Shown: piece after piece, positions 6,767 through 13,255 of the stretch
Layout of the letters: every line of letters begins with the position of its first letter
Position numbering within the stretch: position 1 is the stretch's first letter
Assembly (NCBI GenBank): GCA_016926115.1
Contig: JAFGPF010000022.1
Span: 1 to 24,261, forward strand
DNA from: Dehalococcoidales bacterium
GTDB lineage: Bacteria; Chloroflexota; Dehalococcoidia; Dehalococcoidales; RBG-16-60-22
DNA length: 24,261 nt
Reading direction: 5' to 3'
The notes under the pieces: generated by a model
Told to the model about the DNA's origin: nothing
Seen by the model: the letters and a program-made list of their open reading frames with translations, nothing else
Databases searched by the model: none
Translations under genes and position numbers: made by a program

Positions 6767-6794
6767 TTGAAGAATGGCGTTTTCATGATATACT
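6767..6794 (+). promoter_or_regulatory. Putative extended -10 promoter of the argF operon
   Basis: TTGAAG (6767-6772) and TATACT (6789-6794) are 16 nt apart. TG at 6786-6787 supplies the extended -10 element. The start of transcription would be near 6801, just before the Shine-Dalgarno at 6805-6810, giving a very short leader. It is divergent from the DUF4342 promoter. Confidence 0.5.
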
Positions 6795-6815
6795 GGTGGC
6801 ATACAGGAGGTTCCC

Positions 6816-7754
6816 TTGGAGGGCAAAGATTTTCTTTCCGTAGCAGACCTTACCCGCGAGGATATACGGAGGCTTATATACAACGCGGTAGCTATAAAAG
6901 CCGAGGGCTGGAGCACGCTGCTCAGCACTAAGGTGCTGGTGCTGATGTTCGAAAAGCCTTCCACCCGTACGCGGGTGAGTTTCGACGTGGGTATGCGGCA
7001 GCTGGGGGGTTACTGCCTCTACCTTTCACCCGAGGAGGTGGGGCTGGGCAAACGCGAGTCTCCTGCCGACGTCGCCCGGGTGTTAAGCCGCTACGCCAAC
7101 GCCATCGCCGCCCGCACGTTTTCACACCAGACGGTCGTGACGCTAGCGAGATACGCCGATATACCCGTTATCAACGCCCTTTCCGACCTGGAGCACCCGT
7201 GCCAGGCGCTGGCTGACGTCCTGACGATTCACGAGCACAAGGGCAATCTCGAAGGGCTTACGCTGGCATACATCGGCGACGGTAATAACTGCGCGAACAG
7301 TCTGATGCTGGCGGCGGCTCTATCCGGGATGAATTTCCGCATAGCTTCCCCACGCGGTTATGAGGTAGATATCGGCGTATTACAGCAGGCGCAGAAGTTC
7401 GCTGCAGAAAACGATGCGGAGATATTCTGCACGAATAATCCGCAGCAGGCGGCTGCCGACGCGGATATCGTCTATACCGATGTATGGGCCAGCATGGGAC
7501 AGGAGGCCGAGGCGGAAGAACGCCGTGCTGCGTTTGCCGAATACCAGGTGGACGATAACCTGTTATCGCTAGCTAAGAACGACGCCATATTAATGCACCC
7601 CCTCCCCGCCCACCACGGCGAGGAAGTGGCGGAGAATATCATCTACTGTCCGCAGTCGGTGGTCTTCGACCAGGCGGAAAACAGACTGCACGCCCAGAAG
7701 GCGCTACTAGCGGAAATACTGGGCGGACTGGAGATACCGCTTCCCGATTATTAG
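6816..7754 (+). CDS. argF: Ornithine carbamoyltransferase
   Basis: This 312-aa enzyme joins carbamoyl phosphate to ornithine to make citrulline in arginine synthesis. Carbamoyl-phosphate motifs are clear: FEKPSTRTRVSF (45-56) and HPCQALAD (127-134). The ornithine-side loop DVWASMGQE (222-230) identifies it as OTC, not aspartate carbamoyltransferase. One residue is unusual: the C-terminal motif, normally HCLP, reads HPLP (261-264), the form seen in aspartate carbamoyltransferases. The cysteine that contacts ornithine is thus replaced by proline. The start is TTG 6816, fixed by AGGAGG at 6805-6810. It heads a plus-strand run to gpsA, with 16 nt to the next gene. Length is normal for the family. 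Confidence 0.9.
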   Translation: MEGKDFLSVADLTREDIRRLIYNAVAIKAEGWSTLLSTKVLVLMFEKPSTRTRVSFDVGMRQLGGYCLYLSPEEVGLGKRESPADVARVLSRYANAIAARTFSHQTVVTLARYADIPVINALSDLEHPCQALADVLTIHEHKGNLEGLTLAYIGDGNNCANSLMLAAALSGMNFRIASPRGYEVDIGVLQQAQKFAAENDAEIFCTNNPQQAAADADIVYTDVWASMGQEAEAEERRAAFAEYQVDDNLLSLAKNDAILMHPLPAHHGEEVAENIIYCPQSVVFDQAENRLHAQKALLAEILGGLEIPLPDY

Positions 7755-7770
7755 CGAATTTGGAGGCAAT

Positions 7771-8430
7771 ATGTTTAAGAGCATTTTAGGTCGCGGCTGG
7801 TACCCGGCCCTGATAACCGCCATAGCCGTATTAAGTCTTATATACTACGATGATTTGTCCATCAATATCATGATACCGGTGCTGGTGGTGGTATTATGCA
7901 TCGGTTTGATTATGACCGTTATCAACGCCAGGCAGAGTCAACTGGAAAAACAGTGTGTTAGACTGACTCAGTTAGCGACGTACTTCAACCGGCGCTTCCT
8001 GGGCAATTCTTCACAGACTATCTTTACGGTGATAGATAACCTCTTCAGCATCGAGAACCCGCAGGTGTGGGAATGGGCGAGGGGCTGCGAGATGACACAC
8101 CACATCTTCGATTCGTGGTCGAACCATTTCTCCACCAGGGTGGAGACCGACCTGCGGAACCGTCGCTACGATAACTTCCTGCACACCCACATCAATGAGC
8201 TCTGGACTCTCAATAATCATTACTACGATTTTACGGAGCAGTTCTGCGAGATAGTGGACAGGTTTGAAGTACCCAAGGACGTCATCGAGCAGTACAACCG
8301 GTTCGTCACGGAGTATAACGCCTTCGTGGAGAACTTCCGGAATGCTATTATGGAGTTAAAGACAATCGCCCGGACGCAGATAGAAGCCCCGAGCGTGAAA
8401 CTCGCCCGCGAGTTGCCCGCAGCGAGATAA
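7771..8430 (+). CDS. Unknown protein with two N-terminal membrane helices
   Basis: I do not recognise this 219-aa protein. Two hydrophobic segments (about 11-26 and 31-52) would form a membrane hairpin. They are followed by a soluble helical domain (55-219) unusually rich in aromatic residues and histidine, for example MTHHIFDSW (108-116), LHTHINELW (137-145) and NNHYYDFTEQF (148-158). Regular spacing of charged and aromatic residues suggests a helical bundle facing the cytoplasm. The Shine-Dalgarno GGAGG (7762-7766) is well placed for ATG 7771. It lies 16 nt after argF and 20 nt before der, so it is probably cotranscribed, but neither neighbour points to a role. The His/Tyr clusters could bind metal or haem, which is speculation. 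Confidence 0.7.
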   Translation: MFKSILGRGWYPALITAIAVLSLIYYDDLSINIMIPVLVVVLCIGLIMTVINARQSQLEKQCVRLTQLATYFNRRFLGNSSQTIFTVIDNLFSIENPQVWEWARGCEMTHHIFDSWSNHFSTRVETDLRNRRYDNFLHTHINELWTLNNHYYDFTEQFCEIVDRFEVPKDVIEQYNRFVTEYNAFVENFRNAIMELKTIARTQIEAPSVKLARELPAAR

Positions 8431-8450
8431 TCGGTGGAAAGAAAACGTCC

Positions 8451-9767
8451 ATGACCAAGCCTATTGTCGCCATCGTCGGTCGCCCCAATGCCGGCAAATC
8501 CACCCTCCTTAACAGGATCGTGGGGAAACCTCTGGCTATCATCGAGGATATGCCGGGGACCACGCGCGACCGTAATCTGGCGGATGTTTCCTGGCAGGGG
8601 TACGACTTTACCATGATAGACACCGGCGGGCTGGAAATCGAGCCGGAAGACACGACCATCGCCGAGGGCATCCAGGCACAGATTGAGACGGCCATTGCCG
8701 ACGCGGACGTCATCATCGACATGGTGGACGTGAAAGACGGCATGACGCGGTCCGACTTCGAGATAGCAGACATGCTCCGGCGCGCCAGTAAGCCGGTAAT
8801 GCTGGTGGTGAACAAGGCGGACAACGAGCGACTGGAAATGGAAGCCCTGGAGTTCTACGAACTGGGGCTGGGCGAGCCCGCGATCATCAGCTCTCACCAT
8901 GGACGCGGCGTCGCCGACCTGATGGACAGGATAGTCGAACTGCTACCGGAGCCGCCCCCTACCGAACCCGTCGTGGCAGGCGTTAAGGTCGCCATCGTGG
9001 GTCGACCTAACGTGGGTAAGTCGATGCTGCTGAATGCCCTGGTGGGCAACAAGCGGGCCATCGTCGATGATAGGCCCGGGACCACCCGCGACGCCGTCGA
9101 TACGCTGTTTGACTTTAACGGTGAAAATGTGTTACTTATTGATACGGCCGGAGTCAGACGGCGGGGAAAGGTGAAAGCCGGGGTGGAACGCTACAGCGTC
9201 ATCCGTACCCTGCGGGCGATTGACCGGGCCGACGTAGTCCTGCTGGTGCTCGATGCCACGGAGGCGGTTACAACCCAGGATACGCACATCGCCGGGTATA
9301 TCCAGCAAGCCGCCAAGGGGATGATAATCATCGCGAACAAGTGGGACCTGATTGAAAATAAAGACATAGCCGGATGGAATCGGCTGATTAAAAGCCAGTT
9401 TAGATTTGCCTCATATGCCCCGATATTATATACTTCGGCTAAGTCAGGACAGGGAGTAGAGAGAATTATGCCTCAAGTCAACCAGGTGTACCAGGAGAGG
9501 CTTAAAAGATTATCCACCGCCAGGGTCAACAATGTAGTTCAGCAGGCGGTCGCTTCTCATACCCGACCCCGAATAAGGAACAAGCAGTTAAAGGTCTTTT
9601 ACGCCACCCAGGCGGAGGCAAACCCGCCGACCTTCGTCTTTTTCACCAACGATACCCGGCTTATCCACTTTTCTTACCGCCGCTACCTGGAAAACAAGCT
9701 GCGTGAGGCTTTCGGTTTTACCGGCACGCCGCTCCGCATGGTCTTCAAGACAAGGGGTGAAGAATGA
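8451..9767 (+). CDS. der: Ribosome-assembly GTPase Der (EngA)
   Basis: Der is the double-GTPase factor needed for late assembly of the 50S ribosomal subunit. At 438 aa it has the family's full layout. G domain 1 shows GRPNAGKS (10-17), DTGG (57-60) and NKAD (121-124). G domain 2 shows GRPNVGKS (184-191), DTAG (231-234) and NKWD (296-299). The C-terminal KH-like domain (about 350-438) ends with FKTRGEE. The first P-loop has Ala where Val is commoner, a mild change. The start ATG 8451 follows a weak GGTGGAAAG. The last codons overlap plsY by four bases (ATGA), so translation is probably coupled. Confidence 0.96.
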   Translation: MTKPIVAIVGRPNAGKSTLLNRIVGKPLAIIEDMPGTTRDRNLADVSWQGYDFTMIDTGGLEIEPEDTTIAEGIQAQIETAIADADVIIDMVDVKDGMTRSDFEIADMLRRASKPVMLVVNKADNERLEMEALEFYELGLGEPAIISSHHGRGVADLMDRIVELLPEPPPTEPVVAGVKVAIVGRPNVGKSMLLNALVGNKRAIVDDRPGTTRDAVDTLFDFNGENVLLIDTAGVRRRGKVKAGVERYSVIRTLRAIDRADVVLLVLDATEAVTTQDTHIAGYIQQAAKGMIIIANKWDLIENKDIAGWNRLIKSQFRFASYAPILYTSAKSGQGVERIMPQVNQVYQERLKRLSTARVNNVVQQAVASHTRPRIRNKQLKVFYATQAEANPPTFVFFTNDTRLIHFSYRRYLENKLREAFGFTGTPLRMVFKTRGEE

Positions 9768-10465
9768 CCCCACTGCTTTACCTCGCCGTAGTAATCATCG
9801 GGTACCTGCTGGGCTCGATACCCTTCGGGCTGCTGATAGCCCGGATATTCGCCAAGAAGGACGTCAGGCAGGTAGGCAGCGGCAAGATAGGCATGACCAA
9901 CGTGATGCGGGCGGCGGGTAAAAAGGCGGCGGCGGCCTCGCTCATCCTGGACATGGGCAAGGGCATCGCGGCGGTTCTCCTCGCCGGGCTGATATTCAGC
10001 GGCTATGTCAACGGTTCCACCGTGGGATTCACCTGGTATGAAAGCGCCAAGGTGCTGGCGGCGCTGGCGGCGATTGCCGGGCATACCTGGTCCGTCTTCC
10101 TCAAGTTCAAGGGCGGGCGCGGGGTGGCCACGTTCATCGGCGGGCTACTGGCTCTGCACTGGCCGGCGGCGGTGGTCGGCGGGGGACTGATGCTCATCAT
10201 CGGCTTCCGGACAAAATACATGTCGATGGGCTCGATAATCGGAGCCGTTACCGCCTTCATCATGCTGACGATGCTCAATCTGCTGAGAATCGACTTTCTA
10301 AAACCGTACCCGCCGATCGAGTACGTAACCTATGCCATGATATGCGCCGTATTTATCTACGTAATGCACCGGGATAATATCATCAGACTGGTATCCGGCA
10401 CCGAGCGTAAGATAGGCGAGAAGGCAAATGTCGAGACTTCAGTCCCGTCCAATAACCCCAAATAA
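9764..10465 (+). CDS. plsY: Acyl-phosphate:glycerol-3-phosphate acyltransferase PlsY
   Basis: PlsY is the membrane enzyme that moves an acyl group from acyl-phosphate to glycerol-3-phosphate, making lysophosphatidic acid. Conserved loops are visible: GSIPFG (17-22), GSGKIGMTN (38-46), GHTWSVFLKFKGGRG (106-120) and KYMSMGSI. In the second loop the usual GSGNxGATN has Lys and Met at two places, a departure to note but within a clear family context. About five hydrophobic helices fit the known topology. At 233 aa it is slightly longer than the typical ~200, from a polar C-terminal tail. It overlaps der by 4 bases and precedes gpsA, which makes its substrate glycerol-3-phosphate. Confidence 0.93.
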   Translation: MTPLLYLAVVIIGYLLGSIPFGLLIARIFAKKDVRQVGSGKIGMTNVMRAAGKKAAAASLILDMGKGIAAVLLAGLIFSGYVNGSTVGFTWYESAKVLAALAAIAGHTWSVFLKFKGGRGVATFIGGLLALHWPAAVVGGGLMLIIGFRTKYMSMGSIIGAVTAFIMLTMLNLLRIDFLKPYPPIEYVTYAMICAVFIYVMHRDNIIRLVSGTERKIGEKANVETSVPSNNPK

Positions 10466-10504
10466 CCGACGCTATGCCGCGAGGAAATTTACAGGTTTTA
10501 TAGA

Positions 10505-11575
10505 ATGCAGAAGATTGCAGTTATAGGCACTACCACATGGGGAACTACGCTGGCGATACTGCTTGCCGGTAAAGGCACCGAGGTCCGGCTCTGGGCAAGA
10601 ACACTAAAAGAGGCCAGGCTAATCAGGAAAAAAGGCTCCGAACCCGCCCGCCTGCCGGATGTCGCCCTGCCGGAACAGATAATAGTTACCGGCAAGATGG
10701 CAGAGGCGCTGGAGGACGCCAACGCCGTTATCCTCGCGGTACCATCAGCCACCATGCGCCAGAACATCTCGCAGGCAGCCAACCACCTTGCCAAATCGAC
10801 CATTGTAATCAGCGCCGCCAAGGGACTTGAACTTGGCAGCAATAAACGCATGTCGCAGGTTATCGCCGAGGAAATTGACGAGCGCTTCATTTCCAATATA
10901 TGCGTTCTTTCCGGACCCAACCTGGCCCGGGAAATTATAGATAATCATCCCGCCGCCGCCGTGGTAGCCTCCGAGAACAGGGAGACCGCCAGGAAGGCGC
11001 AGAAACTACTGACGTGTCCCAATTTCTGCGTCTTTACCAATTCCGACGTTATCGGAGTGGAACTGGGGGGCTCCCTGAAAAACATCATCGCTCTCGGGGC
11101 GGGCATCGCCGACGGTCTGGGTTATGGAGATAACGCCAAAGCCGCTTTCGTAACACGCGGCCTGACCGAAATTACCGCCCTGGGCATGGCTATGGGGGCG
11201 AATCCCCTCACCTTTTCCGGACTAGCGGGACTGGGGGACGTAATCGCCACCTGCTCCAGTCCACTAAGCCGTAATCACTACGTCGGCTCGGAACTCGCCA
11301 AAGGACGCCCCCTTGGAGAAATCATGGAATCGATGTCCGAGGTAGCCGAGGGAGTGAACACCACCCTGGTTGCCACGAGCCTTGCCGAGAAGCTGGGTCT
11401 GGAAATGCCGATTACGGAAAAAATCTACCAGGTACTATATGAAGACGCCGACCCTCACCAGGCGGCGGTAGAACTCATGGGTGGTAACGCCAGACACGAA
11501 CTTACCGGAAAGCGATGGCGTTTGTTCTCCCTCTTCCGGCGCAGGAAAAAGACCTCCGCCAACCAGGAAGAATAA
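10505..11575 (+). CDS. gpsA: Glycerol-3-phosphate dehydrogenase [NAD(P)+]
   Basis: GpsA reduces dihydroxyacetone phosphate to sn-glycerol-3-phosphate, the substrate of PlsY encoded just upstream. The N-terminal nucleotide-binding loop is GTTTWG (8-13) instead of the usual GxGxWG, so the second glycine is threonine. SAAKGLE (K106) and GGSLKNIIALGAGIADGL (K192) are the conserved substrate and catalytic lysine regions, and GLAGLGDVIATC (239-250) is also typical. At 356 aa it exceeds the usual ~330 through a basic tail (about 336-349, rich in Arg and Lys) that could touch the membrane. The Shine-Dalgarno is weak (GAGG lies far from the ATG). It ends the operon, 8 bp from the convergent dnaJ. Confidence 0.95.
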   Translation: MQKIAVIGTTTWGTTLAILLAGKGTEVRLWARTLKEARLIRKKGSEPARLPDVALPEQIIVTGKMAEALEDANAVILAVPSATMRQNISQAANHLAKSTIVISAAKGLELGSNKRMSQVIAEEIDERFISNICVLSGPNLAREIIDNHPAAAVVASENRETARKAQKLLTCPNFCVFTNSDVIGVELGGSLKNIIALGAGIADGLGYGDNAKAAFVTRGLTEITALGMAMGANPLTFSGLAGLGDVIATCSSPLSRNHYVGSELAKGRPLGEIMESMSEVAEGVNTTLVATSLAEKLGLEMPITEKIYQVLYEDADPHQAAVELMGGNARHELTGKRWRLFSLFRRRKKTSANQEE

Positions 11576-11583
11576 AGTCCTGT

Positions 11584-12660
11584 CTACTTACCCTCTTCCA
11601 GGCTCTTTGCCAGTTCCTCGAACAATCTGCGCTGCTCTTTGTTGAGCGATTCGGGCGTCTTTACACGCAGGACAACGAGCTGGTCGCCACGACCGCCGCC
11701 GCGCAGGTGGGGAATTCCCTTGTTATTCAGCTTGAAGACCCTGCCGTTCTGGCTGCCGGAGGGGATTTTAAGCTTGCTATCGCCGTAAAGAGTAGGCACT
11801 TCCACTTCCGTCCCCAGAGCCGCCTGGGCGAAGTTGACCGGCAGTTCGTAGATAACATTATCGCCGTCCCTGGTAAAGACTTCATGGCGGGCTACGGATA
11901 TCACCACGTAGAGGTTACCCGGGGAACCGCCGCGCGAACCGGCGTCTCCCTCTCCGGACAGGCGTATGCCGTTGCCGTCGTCGATGCCGGCGGGTACCCT
12001 GACGGATATATTTCTCTTCTGCTTCTGTAAGCCGGAGCCCTTGCAGTCCGGGCATGCCTCGGTGATTATGGAACCCTCGCCGTGGCACTTGCCGCAGACC
12101 GCTGTATTAACGAACTGCCCGAAGATGCTCCGCTGCACGCGCCGCACCTGTCCCGTGCCGTTGCACTCGGTGCAGCGTACCGGCTGGCTGCCCGGTTTGG
12201 CACGGGTGCCGTGGCAGGCGGCACAGACCTCGGTGCGGGATATGTTGATTTCCTTCTCACAGCCCAGGGCCGCTTCTTCGAAAGTGACCGTAATCCGGTA
12301 ACGCAGGTCGTTACCGCGCCGCGGCGCCTGCCGGTTGGCAGACGTGCCCGTGCCGCTGAAGAAATTGAAGAAGTCCTCGAAGATATCCCCGTAGTCGCCG
12401 AATCCGAACCCCTCGAAGCCCCGCCCGAACATGCCCTCGGCGCCGCTGTGCCCGAAGCGGTCGTAAGCGGCGCGCTTATCGACATCGGAGAGGACCTCGT
12501 AAGCCTCGTTGACCTCCTTGAACTTTTCCCCCGCGTCCCCGTCCCGGTTACGGTCCGGGTGGTACTGGAACGCCAGTTTGCGGAATGCCTTCTTAATTTC
12601 GTCCGTCGAGGCTTCCCGGGACACCCCGAGGACCTCGTAATAATCTCGCTTTACTGCCAT
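11584..12660 (-). CDS. dnaJ: Chaperone DnaJ
   Basis: DnaJ is the J-domain co-chaperone that delivers unfolded substrates to DnaK and stimulates its ATPase. This 358-aa protein is a type I DnaJ: J domain with HPD at 34-36, Gly/Phe-rich region (about 70-105), then four zinc-binding cysteine pairs (C146/C149, C163/C166, C189/C192, C203/C206). The C-terminal substrate domains run from about 215 to 350. The first cysteine repeat reads CAACHGTR, without the usual final glycine. No dnaK or grpE lies beside it, so it is a solitary copy here. I searched its upstream region for a CIRCE element and saw none. A sigma-70-like promoter is present. Confidence 0.95.
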   Translation of the reverse strand: MAVKRDYYEVLGVSREASTDEIKKAFRKLAFQYHPDRNRDGDAGEKFKEVNEAYEVLSDVDKRAAYDRFGHSGAEGMFGRGFEGFGFGDYGDIFEDFFNFFSGTGTSANRQAPRRGNDLRYRITVTFEEAALGCEKEINISRTEVCAACHGTRAKPGSQPVRCTECNGTGQVRRVQRSIFGQFVNTAVCGKCHGEGSIITEACPDCKGSGLQKQKRNISVRVPAGIDDGNGIRLSGEGDAGSRGGSPGNLYVVISVARHEVFTRDGDNVIYELPVNFAQAALGTEVEVPTLYGDSKLKIPSGSQNGRVFKLNNKGIPHLRGGGRGDQLVVLRVKTPESLNKEQRRLFEELAKSLEEGK

Positions 12661-12718
12661 GTTTTAAGTCCTGTCATATAATTCAACACTATCCTGCGGA
12701 AAGCACACTCTCAATTCT

Positions 12719-12748
12719 ATGATACTTGCGGGGTTAAATGCTTGTCAA
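12719..12748 (-). promoter_or_regulatory. Promoter of dnaJ
   Basis: On the minus strand a perfect -35 TTGACA (12743-12748) is followed after 18 nt by TATCAT (12719-12724), a 5 of 6 match to the -10 box. Transcription would start near 12712, about 52 nt before the ATG at 12660. Confidence 0.65.
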
Positions 12749-12761
12749 CAAAGCTAACCCT

Positions 12762-12788
12762 GAAAAGAAACTGTCTCTTTAGACAGTT
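12762..12788 (-). terminator. Rho-independent terminator of alaS-ruvX
   Basis: A perfect 8-bp stem (AACTGTCT at 12769-12776, AGACAGTT at 12781-12788) with a 4-nt loop lies 10 nt beyond the ruvX stop. On the minus strand it runs into a T-rich tail (TTTCTTTTC). The stem is not GC-rich, but position and tail fit a terminator separating ruvX from the dnaJ promoter. Confidence 0.7.
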
Positions 12789-12798
12789 GAGTCAGGCC

Positions 12799-13242
12799 TT
12801 ATCCGGCGGATGGTTCCACGTCATCCGGACGGCGCTCCGACTTGGCATCGAGATAGCTCTGGAGGATAATCGCCGCGGCCGCCGCATCGTAGCGGGTGTT
12901 ACGGTTAGTTTTTCTAACACCCTGGATAAGCTCCCGGGCGGACACCGTTGTCAAACGCTCGTCGCGGTACTCGGTGGGAACGTTGATGTGGCGACTTAAC
13001 GCCCCGACGAAGGACATTGTCTTTTCCGCCTGCTCTCCCAGACTGCCGTCCATGTTCAACGGCAGACCGGCAATTACCCTCCCGACTTCATGCTGGCGGA
13101 CGATGCTGACAATTTTATCGATAGCCGCCTGCTCGTCGAAACGATTGATGATAGCCAGTGGACTGGCGAGTATACCCATGGGATCGCTAATGGCTACCCC
13201 GATACGCACATCGCCCACATCCAGTCCCAGGATACGCGTTAT
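12799..13242 (-). CDS. ruvX: Holliday junction resolvase-like protein RuvX (YqgF), ATA start
   Basis: RuvX/YqgF is an RNase H-fold nuclease implicated in pre-16S rRNA 5' end maturation and proposed as a Holliday junction resolvase. The protein shows RILGLDVGDVRIGVAISD at its N-terminus, with the first catalytic Asp, then VIAGLPLNMDGSLGEQA, DERLTT and a C-terminal AAAAIILQSYLD segment. The family N-terminus requires translation to begin upstream of the GTG at 13218. Going back in frame there is no ATG, GTG or TTG between that GTG and the alaS stop. The best-placed codon is ATA at 13242, with GGAGG (13248-13252) 5 nt before it, giving 147 aa. An ATG to ATA change or a sequence error is the alternative. 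It lies 13 nt after alaS. Confidence 0.85.
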   Translation of the reverse strand: MTRILGLDVGDVRIGVAISDPMGILASPLAIINRFDEQAAIDKIVSIVRQHEVGRVIAGLPLNMDGSLGEQAEKTMSFVGALSRHINVPTEYRDERLTTVSARELIQGVRKTNRNTRYDAAAAAIILQSYLDAKSERRPDDVEPSAG

Positions 13243-13255
13243 GTTAACCTCCGCA

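Noticed and set aside
8223..8900. 225-codon minus-strand frame across the start of der
   Set aside because: It overlaps two well-supported plus-strand genes and has no motif of its own.
12661..12760. CIRCE (HrcA) heat-shock operator upstream of dnaJ
   Set aside because: The stretch has an AGCACACTC-like half that recalls the left arm of CIRCE, but no matching GAGTGCTAA arm at the right distance.
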